Assembly (NCBI GenBank): GCA_035601195.1
Contig: DATNOU010000050.1
Location: 1 to 56,746, forward strand
Direction of reading: 5' to 3'
Source of the DNA: JAIBJP01 sp035601195
GTDB lineage: Bacteria; Actinomycetota; Thermoleophilia; Gaiellales; Gaiellaceae
Length of the DNA stretch: 56,746 nt
Both the position numbers and the translations under genes were made by a program. The stretch's first letter is position 1; the number at the start of each line of letters is the position of its first letter. Of the stretch, positions 22,264-30,407 are shown piece by piece. The notes under the pieces were generated by a model. It was not told the DNA's origin. It did no database searches and saw nothing but the letters and a program-made list of their open reading frames with translations.

Positions 22264-23781
22264 GTGAGCAGGGCCCGTCTCGGGGTGCTCGTCTTCACAG
22301 CCGGCGGCGGGACGCTGGCGACCGAGATCGCGGCCTCGCGCCTCCTCGCGCCCTACTTCGGAAGCTCGACGATCGTCTGGGCGAACATCATCGGCCTCAT
22401 CCTCGTCTATCTCTCGATCGGCTACTGGTTCGGGGGCAAGCTCGCCGATCGCCGTCCCGAGCCGCGTCTCCTCGGCTCGATCGTCATCGTCGCGGCTCTC
22501 TTCATCGCCGTCCTCCCCTTCGTCTCGAGGCCGATCCTCGACGTGGCCGTCCGCGGCCTGGACGCAGTTTCCGTTGGCGCGGTTGTCGGCTCTTTCTTCG
22601 CCGCCCTCGCCCTCTTCGCCGTCCCGGTGACGCTGCTGGGCGCGGTCTCTCCGTTCGCCATCCGCCTGGCACTCGACGACGTCGGCGAGGCGGGAACCGT
22701 TGCGGGGCGCCTCTATGCGCTCTCGACGGTCGGCAGCATCGTCGGGACGTTCGCCTCCGCGCTGCTGACGATCCCACTCGTGGGGACGCAACGGACGATG
22801 TTGGGCTCGGCAGCGCTCCTCGTGCTCGCGGGTGCGCTCGTCCTGGGAACGCGGTGGCAGCTTGCGACCGTCGCGGTAGCAGCCCTGCTCTTCATCCCTG
22901 CCGGGACGATCAAGGCGTCGTCCGGGCTCCTGTACGAGGCGGAGTCGCCCTACCAGTACGTCCAGGTGCTGCAAAGGGCCGACGGTTCCCGCGTGCTCAA
23001 GCTGAACGAGGGAGTCGCGGTGCACTCGGTCTGGCATCCGCACTCTGTGCTCACCGGTGGGGAGTGGGACATGTTCCTCGTGGTGCCGCCGCTACTCGAC
23101 AGGCCGGTGGAGCGGATGCTCGTGATCGGCAACGCGGGCGGAACGATTGCGCGCGCGTACGGGAAGCTCTATCCGGGCGTCCGGATCGATGGCGTCGAGA
23201 TCGACCCAAAGGTCACCGACGCCGGCCGTCGGTTTCTCGGGCTCGGCGACAACCCGAAGCTCCACGTGATCACGGACGACGGGCGTCCGTTTCTCCAGCT
23301 CACTGACGAGCGCTACGACGTCATCGTCGTGGACGCCTACCGCCAGCCCTACATCCCCTTCTACCTCGCGACAGAAGAGTTCTTCCGCCTCGCGCGCCGG
23401 CACCTGGCTCCCGGCGGCGTGCTCGCGCTCAACGTCGCCGCTGTTCCGGGCGATCTCCGGCTGGGGCAGGCGATAGGCACGACCGTCCTCTCGGCCTTTC
23501 CCCAAGCGTGGCGCTGGAAGCCGCTGCGGTTCAACGAGCTCGTTCTGGCATTCGACCGCCCGCTTCCGCGTTCCCGGCTCGTGCAGCGGGTCGGGAAGGT
23601 CCCTCCGGCGGTCGCCTCCCTCGTCCCCCTCTTCCGCGCCGGGCTCGAGCCCGTACGCGTGGAGGGCGACCCGCTCACCGACGACCGCGCTCCGGTCGAG
23701 TGGCTGACCGACCGGATGATCGTGGACTTCATCGCCGCCGGCGGCGACCACGACGAGAGACCGCTCCCGACCGCGCCGTGA
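22264..23781 (+). CDS. Membrane-embedded spermidine synthase-like protein
   Basis: 505 aa from GTG 22264. The N-terminal half has about seven membrane helices (LGVLVFTAGGGTLATEIAASRLLAPYFGSS, SIGYWFGGKLADRRP ...). The C-terminal half is a Rossmann methyltransferase-like fold of the polyamine synthase type: YEAESPYQYVQVL, VIGNAGGTIARAYGKLYP, GVEIDPKV, VITDDGRPFL, DVIVVDAYRQPYIPF. The usual GGGDG loop reads GNAGGT, so activity as a true aminopropyltransferase is uncertain. It follows the SpoIIE gene by 37 nt and overlaps the next gene (GTGA), forming a likely operon. Confidence 0.85.
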   Translation: MSRARLGVLVFTAGGGTLATEIAASRLLAPYFGSSTIVWANIIGLILVYLSIGYWFGGKLADRRPEPRLLGSIVIVAALFIAVLPFVSRPILDVAVRGLDAVSVGAVVGSFFAALALFAVPVTLLGAVSPFAIRLALDDVGEAGTVAGRLYALSTVGSIVGTFASALLTIPLVGTQRTMLGSAALLVLAGALVLGTRWQLATVAVAALLFIPAGTIKASSGLLYEAESPYQYVQVLQRADGSRVLKLNEGVAVHSVWHPHSVLTGGEWDMFLVVPPLLDRPVERMLVIGNAGGTIARAYGKLYPGVRIDGVEIDPKVTDAGRRFLGLGDNPKLHVITDDGRPFLQLTDERYDVIVVDAYRQPYIPFYLATEEFFRLARRHLAPGGVLALNVAAVPGDLRLGQAIGTTVLSAFPQAWRWKPLRFNELVLAFDRPLPRSRLVQRVGKVPPAVASLVPLFRAGLEPVRVEGDPLTDDRAPVEWLTDRMIVDFIAAGGDHDERPLPTAP

Positions 23782-24470
23782 ACCTTCGGCAAGGGCGCGT
23801 GCTCCGGATCGGCCACCGGGGCGCAGCGGCGCTTGCACCCGAGAACACCCTCGCCTCGATCGAAGCCGCGATCGAATACAAGCTCGATCTGGTCGAAATT
23901 GACGTGGTTGCCCACGCGAACGCTCTCCGGCTGGCCCATTCGCCCGCGGAGGTGAAAGACGAGAGCCCGACGCTGGACGAGGCTCTGGCGCTCGTCGCGC
24001 GAGCGGCTGCCGGTGTGATCCTCGACCTGAAGTCCCGCGGGATCGAGCGTTCCGCCGTCGAGGCTTTGGGCGAGCACAACCTGCTGGATCGTGCTGTCGT
24101 TGCCTCGTTCCATCCCGCCCGCCTCCGCAAAGTCAAGAAGGTCGAGCCCGCGTTGACGACTGGGTTCTCCTATCCCTTCGACCGCGCTGGAATCTCCGAG
24201 CGTGCGGCCTTCGAGCCACTCATCCGCGTGGGCCTCTCGGGCCTCCGCCGGGCGCTTCCGGCGCGCATCGCGAGAATGCTGGCCCGCGCGCAGGCCGACG
24301 CTCTCGTGGTTCACCACGCGCTCGTCTCTCGGACGCTCGTCGACCGCTGCCACGGTCGGGACGCGGCCATTCTCGCCTGGACCATCGAGGACGATGGGGC
24401 TCTGACACGTGTGCTCGCGGCAGGAGTGGACGGGGTGATCGCGAATGACCCTCGCCTCCTTGGAGATTAG
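23778..24470 (+). CDS. Glycerophosphodiester phosphodiesterase family protein
   Basis: 230 aa, GTG overlapping the preceding stop by 4 nt. N-terminal IGHRGAAALAPENTLASIEAAIEYKLDLVEIDV carries the catalytic HRG and metal-binding E-x-D. The second conserved histidine lies in ALRLAHSP, where the family usually has V-x-HD, so that part is shortened. The C-terminus has AWTIEDDGALTRVLAAGVDGVIANDPRLL, a typical GDPD end. No export signal is visible, so action on cytoplasmic glycerophosphodiesters is expected. Confidence 0.85.
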   Translation: MNLRQGRVLRIGHRGAAALAPENTLASIEAAIEYKLDLVEIDVVAHANALRLAHSPAEVKDESPTLDEALALVARAAAGVILDLKSRGIERSAVEALGEHNLLDRAVVASFHPARLRKVKKVEPALTTGFSYPFDRAGISERAAFEPLIRVGLSGLRRALPARIARMLARAQADALVVHHALVSRTLVDRCHGRDAAILAWTIEDDGALTRVLAAGVDGVIANDPRLLGD

Positions 24471-24473
24471 GAT
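24468..24473 (+). promoter_or_regulatory. -10-like box before L,D-transpeptidase
   Basis: TAGGAT overlaps the GDPD stop codon and ends 9 nt before the ATG at 24483. Confidence 0.35.
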
Positions 24474-24482
24474 CAGCGCACC

Positions 24483-25478
24483 ATGAAGCGTGCTCTCGCA
24501 TTCGCCGCCCTGCTCGCCGCTTTCGGCGTGCCGCTCGCGTACGCGCAGGAAGCGACGACCGGGGACACCTCGACCGGGGGCACGACGACGGCGGAGACGC
24601 CGCCGCCCCCGGTGATTCCGGACGGCGTCACGATCGCGGGCGTGTCCGTGGGCGGTCTCACGGCCGACGAGGCCCGCCTAGCGGTGCGCGCGTTCTTTGC
24701 CCGGCCGGTGACGTTCACGTTCAGGGGCCGCACGAGGACTACGACGCCGTGGTGGGTAGGAGCCTCCGCCGGGGTCGGGAGCGCGATCACGAACGCGCTC
24801 GCGGCCGATCCCGGACAGGAAGTCGCTCTCTCCGTGCGCTTCGACGGGACCAGACTGCGTGCGTTTGTCGCTCGTCTCGCCAGGGCCTGGTACCGGCCCC
24901 CGGTCAACTCGAGGGCCCGCCTGCGCTACCTCCGACCCAGGATCACGCGAGCTCGGGTCGGTTACCGCATCAGGCAGTACCCCACGAGAAGGCTCATCCG
25001 CACCGCCTTCGCGGCGCACGAGCGCGGGCCGATCGCGACTCCCTACCGCGTGCTCAGGCCGCGGATCACGCGCGCGAACTTCGGGCCCGTGATCGTGATC
25101 CGGCGAGCCTCGCACCGTCTCTACCTCTACAGGGGCTCGCGGTACTGGACGACCTTCGGAGTCGCTGTAGGGATGCCGCAGTACCCGACTCCGCTCGGCA
25201 GCTTCTCCATCGCCACCAAGCAGAGAAACCCCTGGTGGTATCCGCCGAGCGCGGCGTGGGCGGCCGGCGCGAGCCCGATCCCGCCCGGCCCGGGCAACCC
25301 GCTCGGCACGCGCTGGATGGGTCTCTCTCGGGGAGGAGTCGGCATTCACGGGACGCCCGATTCGGCTTCGATCGGGTACTCGGCCTCGCACGGGTGCATC
25401 CGCATGCGCATCCCGCAAGCCGAATGGCTCTTCGAGCGCGTCTACGTCGGCACGCCCGTTTTCATCGTCTCGGCCTAG
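24483..25478 (+). CDS. L,D-transpeptidase (YkuD domain), secreted
   Basis: 331 aa. Signal peptide MKRALAFAALLAAFGVPLAYA, then a Thr/Gly/Pro linker and a peptidoglycan-binding-like domain (GVTIAGVSVGGLTADEARLAV, DGTRLRAFVARLARAW). The YkuD catalytic domain starts near residue 205 (VIVIRRASHRLYLYRGSRYW). Catalytic motif: GIHGTPD ... SASHGCIRM with Cys and His. It forms 3-3 cross-links or attaches proteins to peptidoglycan by family precedent. Confidence 0.92.
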   Translation: MKRALAFAALLAAFGVPLAYAQEATTGDTSTGGTTTAETPPPPVIPDGVTIAGVSVGGLTADEARLAVRAFFARPVTFTFRGRTRTTTPWWVGASAGVGSAITNALAADPGQEVALSVRFDGTRLRAFVARLARAWYRPPVNSRARLRYLRPRITRARVGYRIRQYPTRRLIRTAFAAHERGPIATPYRVLRPRITRANFGPVIVIRRASHRLYLYRGSRYWTTFGVAVGMPQYPTPLGSFSIATKQRNPWWYPPSAAWAAGASPIPPGPGNPLGTRWMGLSRGGVGIHGTPDSASIGYSASHGCIRMRIPQAEWLFERVYVGTPVFIVSA

Positions 25479-25479
25479 C

Positions 25480-25485
25480 TAGAGT
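25480..25485 (+). promoter_or_regulatory. -10-like box before ccm genes
   Basis: TAGAGT ends 11 nt before the ATG at 25497. Confidence 0.35.
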
Positions 25486-25496
25486 GGATCGCGGCT

Positions 25497-26054
25497 ATGG
25501 CGCGCCGCGGGAAGATCGCGCTCCAGACGACTGCCGTCCTGGTGGTCGGGCTCCTCGTGGCCCTGCTGGCGTGGCAAGTCCTCCGCACCGACCAGGGCCG
25601 CCTGCTCAGCTCGAAGGTCGCCTCCGGCCAGAAGCCGCAGGCACCGGTTTTCAGCCTCGACCGCCTGGACGGCCAGGGCACGCTCTCACTGGCAGACCTG
25701 CGCGGAAAGGCGGTCGTCGTCAACTTCTGGGCCTCCTGGTGCGCGCCTTGCAAGGACGAGGCACCCACGCTCGAGGCCGCGTGGCAGAAATGGCGCAACC
25801 AGGACGTGGTCGTCGTCGGAGTCGACCTCCAGGATTTGAGCAGCGACGCGCGGCGCTTCGTCGAGCGATACGAGCTCACCTACCCCGCCCTGCGTGACAA
25901 GCACAACTGGACGTGGGGACGCTACGGCCTGAGCGGACTTCCGGAGACGTGGTTCGTCGACCGGGACGGGCGTCTCGTCGGCGAGCACGTCGAGGGGCCC
26001 GTGACGGCCGAAGAGCTCGACCGGAACATCCGAATCGCCCTCAGGAGGGCCTGA
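25497..26054 (+). CDS. TlpA/CcmG-like membrane-anchored thioredoxin
   Basis: 185 aa. N-terminal anchor (LQTTAVLVVGLLVALLAWQVL), then a thioredoxin fold with WASWCAPCKDEAPTLE active site and LSGLPETWFVDRDGRLV cis-Pro region. Reduces apocytochrome c or other extracytoplasmic thiols. TGATG overlap with the ccmH-like gene and the nearby ccdA support a cytochrome c maturation operon. Confidence 0.9.
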   Translation: MARRGKIALQTTAVLVVGLLVALLAWQVLRTDQGRLLSSKVASGQKPQAPVFSLDRLDGQGTLSLADLRGKAVVVNFWASWCAPCKDEAPTLEAAWQKWRNQDVVVVGVDLQDLSSDARRFVERYELTYPALRDKHNWTWGRYGLSGLPETWFVDRDGRLVGEHVEGPVTAEELDRNIRIALRRA

Positions 26055-26524
26055 TGAGAGCCGCGCTCACGGCCGCGCTTCTGCTGGCTCTCGGAGCCGC
26101 AGGGACGGTTGCGGCGAGCGAGCAAAAGCCCACTCTTCCCGAGCTCGAACGCGAGCTGATCTGTCCAACGTGCCATGAGTCCCTGGCGGTGTCGAGCTCG
26201 CCGATCGCGGATCGCATGCGCTCGTTCATCCGCGCTCGGATCGCGGCGGGCGACACGAAGAGCGAGATCAAGTCCAAGCTCGTCGACCAGTTCGGGGAGA
26301 GCGTGCTCGCCGCCCCGCCGAAGCACGGTTTCAACCTTCTTGCCTGGCTGTTGCCCTTCGCCGGTCTGGGCCTCGGAGGCGCCGCGCTGGCCGTGCTGGC
26401 GCGGCGCTGGAGCCGCGCGCGCGAGGACGCGGTCCCAACGGACCCGTCGGGCAACGGGCGCGGCCCGCTCGACCCGGAGCTCGAGCGGAGGGTCGACGAG
26501 GAGCTCGCCCGCTTCGACGCCTGA
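26054..26524 (+). CDS. CcmH-like cytochrome c maturation protein
   Basis: 156 aa. Signal peptide (ALTAALLLALGAAGTVAASE), then the CcmH heme-lyase motif LICPTCHESLAVSSS with the redox CxxC, a short helical bundle (MRSFIRARIAAGDTKSEIKSKLVDQFGESVL), one membrane helix (LLAWLLPFAGLGLGGAALAV) and an acidic cytoplasmic tail. It forms a thiol relay with the CcmG-like protein. Start ATG overlaps the previous stop. Confidence 0.88.
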   Translation: MRAALTAALLLALGAAGTVAASEQKPTLPELERELICPTCHESLAVSSSPIADRMRSFIRARIAAGDTKSEIKSKLVDQFGESVLAAPPKHGFNLLAWLLPFAGLGLGGAALAVLARRWSRAREDAVPTDPSGNGRGPLDPELERRVDEELARFDA

Positions 26525-26539
26525 GGTGAAGCGAATCTG

Positions 26540-27241
26540 ATGGAGGCGAAGATCCCACTCGCTTTCGCCGCCGGTCTTCTCTCCTTCATCACCCCGTGCG
26601 TCCTGCCGCTCGTCCCGGGTTACCTGTCTGCAGTCTCGGGCGCCCAGGTGGGGGTGGGCGGGAGGCGGGTCGTGGTGGCGAGTCTCCCCTTCATCGCCGG
26701 CTTCACAGCCGTATTCGTGGCCCTCGGGGCACTGGCGGGAGCCGCGGGAGGCTTCCTGGACGACCGGCGCCTTCTCGGCATGGCTGCCGGCCTCATCGTC
26801 GTCGTCTTCGGGTTCGCCTTCATCGGGCTGCTGCCGTTTCCCTGGCTCGACCGTATGGCGGTGCCGGAGCTGGTCGAGGGGGCTCGGCGCCACGGCTCGA
26901 GCGCCCTGCTCGGCGGGGCCTTCGCGATCTGCGCAGCGCCGTGCATCGGACCCGTCCTCGCCTCCATCCTCGCTCTCGCGAGCGAGGGGAGCACCGCGGC
27001 CGAAGGATCCCTGCTGCTGCTCGTCTACTCGGCAGGCCTAGCGGTTCCCTTCCTCCTCGTCGGGGTGGGGTTCGATCGCGCCATGGGCGCTTCACGCTGG
27101 TTGCGCGACCACTACGGAATCGTTCGCATCGTGAGCGGCGGTCTGCTCGTGGGCCTCGGCCTGCTCCTCTTCTTCGACCGGTTCTGGTGGTTGAACATCG
27201 CGTTCAACCGAGTGTTCGAGTTCTTCGGAATCGGTGTCTGA
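26540..27241 (+). CDS. ccdA: Cytochrome c biogenesis protein CcdA
   Basis: 233 aa, six membrane helices. The two redox cysteines sit in SFITPCVLPLVPGYLS and CAAPCIGPVLAS, as in CcdA/DsbD transmembrane domains. It passes electrons from cytoplasmic thioredoxin to the CcmG-like thioredoxin encoded 490 nt upstream. No CcmF/CcsB-type heme ligase is in this window. Confidence 0.9.
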   Translation: MEAKIPLAFAAGLLSFITPCVLPLVPGYLSAVSGAQVGVGGRRVVVASLPFIAGFTAVFVALGALAGAAGGFLDDRRLLGMAAGLIVVVFGFAFIGLLPFPWLDRMAVPELVEGARRHGSSALLGGAFAICAAPCIGPVLASILALASEGSTAAEGSLLLLVYSAGLAVPFLLVGVGFDRAMGASRWLRDHYGIVRIVSGGLLVGLGLLLFFDRFWWLNIAFNRVFEFFGIGV

Positions 27242-27527
27242 AGACGTCGACGTAACCGCGTGCTTCTCCCAGCGGGTCGGAGCCTGGTTCGCTGGCGAAG
27301 GCCGCGCAAGCGTCGCCGATCCCGTCTACCTGCGGCAGATGAACATGGCGATCGCGCTGGCCGCCTCCCGCTGGAACGAGTTTGCGGGCGATCCGGACGC
27401 CGTTCTGCGCATGCGAGCCTGGTTGGTCGAAGTCAGGCGCCGCGCCGTCGAACGCAAGGCTCATGCGCGAGTGGAGGCGATCGACCGGGCGCGGGCCTGG
27501 TTCGACGCCTGCGCAGGGACGGGCTAG
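27234..27527 (+). CDS. Conserved hypothetical protein
   Basis: 97 aa, GTG at 27234 overlapping the ccdA stop by 8 nt. Soluble and helical (YLRQMNMAIALAASRWNEFAGDPDAVLRMRAWLVEVRRRAVERKAHARVEAI). No known domain recognised; the overlap suggests co-translation with ccdA. Confidence 0.7.
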   Translation: MSEDVDVTACFSQRVGAWFAGEGRASVADPVYLRQMNMAIALAASRWNEFAGDPDAVLRMRAWLVEVRRRAVERKAHARVEAIDRARAWFDACAGTG

Positions 27528-27555
27528 CCCCCTGTTTTGCACGTGTTGGCGGTGT

Positions 27556-27561
27556 TAGGCT
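27556..27561 (+). promoter_or_regulatory. Leaderless-type -10
   Basis: TAGGCT ends 6 nt before the GTG at 27568. Confidence 0.5.
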
Positions 27562-27567
27562 CCCTGT

Positions 27568-27873
27568 GTGGCGACGATCCTGCTGGTTGGGGTCGATCTC
27601 TTCTTTCGAGGCAAGCTCGACGTGCTGCTCGACGGTCACAAGCTCATCACGACCGACAGCGTCGATCCTCCGGAACTGGTGATCGTCGATCTGGCGCGCG
27701 TCGACGCAGACGAAGTCGCCGAGACCTACCCGGACGTCCCCATCATGGGCTTCACGAACCACACCGATACGGCGGGCCTCCGGGCGGCCCACGCGGCCGG
27801 TCTCGACCGCGTCGTCGTTCGTTCCGCGCTAGCCGAGAGGGCATCGGAACTGGTCAAGGAGCTCGTCACGTAG
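27568..27873 (+). CDS. Degenerate receiver-like protein
   Basis: 101 aa with the alternating beta/alpha pattern of a response-regulator receiver (ATILLVGVDLF, ELVIVDLARVDAD, VPIMGFTNHTDTAGLRAAHAAGLDRVVVRSAL). An Asp lies where the phospho-acceptor belongs (IVDLA). The N-terminal acidic pair is reduced to one residue (GVD), and the conserved Lys is replaced (VVVRS). It is probably a phosphorylation-independent pseudo-receiver. GTG start right behind its -10. Confidence 0.65.
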   Translation: MATILLVGVDLFFRGKLDVLLDGHKLITTDSVDPPELVIVDLARVDADEVAETYPDVPIMGFTNHTDTAGLRAAHAAGLDRVVVRSALAERASELVKELVT

Positions 27874-27883
27874 ACTCGGCGCT

Positions 27884-28195
27884 GTGACGTACATCATCGC
27901 CGAGCCCTGTATCGACATCAAAGATCTGTCCTGTGTCGACGTCTGCCCGGTCGATTGCATCCACACGTATGACCGCATGCTCATCATCGACCCCGAGGAG
28001 TGCATCGACTGCGGTGCCTGCGAGCCCGAGTGCCCGGTCGAAGCGATCTTCCCGGAGGATGCCCTCCCCGAGAAATGGGAACCCTTCGTCAAGATCAACT
28101 ACGCCTACGGCGAGGGCCCCGACGTGGTCAACAAGCTGGTGGATGAATACGCGGAAGAGCACGACGTTCAGAATCCGCCGCTCGAAACGTCCTGA
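27884..28195 (+). CDS. fdxA: 7Fe ferredoxin (FdxA type)
   Basis: 103 aa. The first cluster motif, PCIDIKDLSCVDVCPVDCIH, fits a [3Fe-4S] site plus one ligand of the second cluster. CIDCGACEPECPVEAI provides the [4Fe-4S] site. The remainder (EKWEPFVKINYAY) matches mycobacterial FdxA-like proteins. Cytoplasmic low-potential electron carrier. TAGACT ends 7 nt before the GTG start (leaderless layout). Confidence 0.93.
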   Translation: MTYIIAEPCIDIKDLSCVDVCPVDCIHTYDRMLIIDPEECIDCGACEPECPVEAIFPEDALPEKWEPFVKINYAYGEGPDVVNKLVDEYAEEHDVQNPPLETS

Positions 28196-28203
28196 CTGAC
28201 GGA

Positions 28204-29166
28204 TTGCTCTGGACCGAGCCGGACTGGCTCGAGTCCGTCCATGCCTGGATTCGCTCGCAGCTAGAGCGGCTCGGCCTGGAGCCTGCCGGAGAGATCGAGC
28301 AGCCGCACGTCCGCCCTTGGTCGACGGTTCTTCGGGTACCGACCGACGATGGAGACGTCTGGTTCAAGGCGAATATGCCCACACAAGCCTTCGAAGTCGC
28401 TGTCGTCGAAACGCTGGCCGCGCGTCGCCCCGACCTTGTGCCCACGCTCCTCGCGACCGACCTGGAGCGCGGCTGGATGCTGCAGGGCGACGGTGGAACG
28501 CGCCTGCGGGAGATCCTGGAGGAGACCGGCGATTTCGACGTCTGGATAGAGATCCTGCCCCTCTACGCCGAGCTGCAGATGGACGTGGCGGCCGACCGGG
28601 ACCGACTTCTGGCGGCCCGCGTCCCCGACCGGCTGCTCGCCTCGCTTCCGGGCCAGTTCGAAGAGGTGCTCGCAGACGCCGAGGCTCTCGAGACCCTCAC
28701 GCAGGATGAGCTACGCCGCCTGGCTGCACTCGCTCCCCGCATCGAGGCGGAGTGCCGCGAGCTGGCGGATTACGGCTTGCCCGAGACGATCCAGCACGAC
28801 GACCTCCACGACGGCCAGGTCTTCGTCCGGGACGGGCGCTTCCTCTTCTTCGACTGGGGCGACGCGTGCGTCTCGCATCCCTTCTACACGCTCGTGGTCA
28901 CGCTGGCAGTTCTCGCCTACAGGCTGGAGCTCGACCACGACGCCCCCGAGCTCGACCGTTTCCGCGACGCGTACCTCGAGCCCTGGACGCGCTTCCGGCC
29001 ACGGCGCGACCTCGAGCAGGCGTATCCCCTTTCCTACCGCCTCGGCGTTCTCTGCCGCGGTCTCACGTGGCGGAGCGTCGTCGCCGTCCTGCCGCAGCCG
29101 TTGCGGGACGACGAGGCGGACGCTGTTCCCGAGCGCATGCGCATGCTCCTGGAGGTGTACGCCTAA
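28204..29166 (+). CDS. APH-family phosphotransferase
   Basis: 320 aa from TTG 28204, 8 nt after fdxA. Kinase-like fold: VWFKANMP (beta-3 lysine), catalytic loop IQHDDLHDGQVFV (HxDLHxxQ) and metal motif FFDWGDA. Belongs to the aminoglycoside phosphotransferase/choline kinase-like superfamily. The substrate is unknown, and a small-molecule metabolic role is as likely as resistance. Converges with the MFS gene with a 4-nt overlap. Confidence 0.85.
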   Translation: MLWTEPDWLESVHAWIRSQLERLGLEPAGEIEQPHVRPWSTVLRVPTDDGDVWFKANMPTQAFEVAVVETLAARRPDLVPTLLATDLERGWMLQGDGGTRLREILEETGDFDVWIEILPLYAELQMDVAADRDRLLAARVPDRLLASLPGQFEEVLADAEALETLTQDELRRLAALAPRIEAECRELADYGLPETIQHDDLHDGQVFVRDGRFLFFDWGDACVSHPFYTLVVTLAVLAYRLELDHDAPELDRFRDAYLEPWTRFRPRRDLEQAYPLSYRLGVLCRGLTWRSVVAVLPQPLRDDEADAVPERMRMLLEVYA

Positions 29167-30407
29167 GCGGGGGTGAGGCGCAGGCCAGGTGGGATTCCGC
29201 GTTCGAGCGCGAGAGCTCCCACGCCGGCGAGCAGGCACACAGCCGCTGCCAGCGGCCAGAGGGCGAGCGGCTGTCGATCGAGGACGAATCCCCCGATCGC
29301 CGGCCCGATGACGAAGCCGATCTCCCACGAGATTGTCGAGAGGGCCATGTAGCGGCCGCGGAGCCGAGGTGGGGCGAGGTCCGCGACGAGGGCGCCCTGC
29401 GTCGGGCCGTGGAAGCACTCGCCGAGGCCGAACACCAGCCCCGCGAGGGCGAAGACGGACGCCGCCGCTATCGCCTCCAGCATGGCTCCGCCCACGAGCA
29501 CGATCATCCAGGCCGTAGCCCAGAGCACCGTCATGAGCGCGAGCGCGGGCATTCTGCGGCGGCCTTCCAGGGCTCGGGCGATCGGGAGCTGGGCGAAGAC
29601 GATCACGAGCGTGTTGACGAGGAAGATGACGCCGATCCCCCGCTCGCTGACGTGCGCCTCGTTTTTGGCGAAGACCGGGAGGAGCTCGATCTGTGCGTAG
29701 CCCGCGGACACGAACACGACGTTCACGGCGACGATTCCAAGAAGGAGCCGGTCCCGGAGCACGTCGCGGTAGCGACCGGGCCGCGCCCCCTCCTCGACCG
29801 GGGGCAACTCCGGGTCGGGAACGAAAGGCAGAACGGCGATGAAACCGAGGAAGGTGGCGGCGTCGATCAAGAAGAGGATCGTGAAGCTCGTCGGGTCGCT
29901 CGTTGTTGCGATCAGACCGCCCGTGAGGCCTCCAAGCCCGATCCCGAGGTTTCGCGAGACGCGCTGCAGCGCGTAGGCGGCGTGGCGACGAGCTACGGGA
30001 GCAAGGCCCGCGAGCAGCGTCGACTGGCTGGGCCAGAAGCTGCCGTTCCCGGCTCCCACGACCGCCATCGCCAGGAACGCGTGCCACGGCTCGCGGACGA
30101 GCGGGAAGGAGGCGATACCGGCTGCCATGAAAACGAGCGCGCCGGCGAGCGTCAGCCGGCCGCCGATCCGGTCCGAGAGCCACCCCGCGAGCGGGCTGGC
30201 GAGGAGGCTCACGGCCCCGTTCGCCGCCAGCACGAGCCCGGCCGTCCCGAGCGAGAACCCGCGGACGTTATGAAGATAGATGACGACGAACGGGTAAGTG
30301 ATCCCGTTCCCGAAGGCGTTGACGAGCCCGCCCGCCTCCATCGTCCAGACGGAACGCGGAAGGCGCGGGTCGATGCTCCGCAGGTAGGCCCGGAGGGACC
30401 CGATCAA
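29163..30407 (-). CDS. MFS transporter, drug-exporter type
   Basis: 414 aa from TTG 30407. Twelve hydrophobic segments with the A-motif GWLSDRIGGRLTL between helices 2 and 3, and GGLTGGLIATTSDP in the middle. Soluble N-terminus RAYLRSIDPRLPRSVWTMEAG. Proton-driven efflux of small molecules by family. The start overlaps the stop of the upstream dehydrogenase by 4 nt, so it is co-transcribed with it. Confidence 0.88.
   Translation of the reverse strand: MIGSLRAYLRSIDPRLPRSVWTMEAGGLVNAFGNGITYPFVVIYLHNVRGFSLGTAGLVLAANGAVSLLASPLAGWLSDRIGGRLTLAGALVFMAAGIASFPLVREPWHAFLAMAVVGAGNGSFWPSQSTLLAGLAPVARRHAAYALQRVSRNLGIGLGGLTGGLIATTSDPTSFTILFLIDAATFLGFIAVLPFVPDPELPPVEEGARPGRYRDVLRDRLLLGIVAVNVVFVSAGYAQIELLPVFAKNEAHVSERGIGVIFLVNTLVIVFAQLPIARALEGRRRMPALALMTVLWATAWMIVLVGGAMLEAIAAASVFALAGLVFGLGECFHGPTQGALVADLAPPRLRGRYMALSTISWEIGFVIGPAIGGFVLDRQPLALWPLAAAVCLLAGVGALALERGIPPGLRLTPA

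Noticed and set aside
28204..29166. Aminoglycoside resistance gene
   Set aside because: Only generic APH kinase motifs are present; the family is broad and the context is metabolic.
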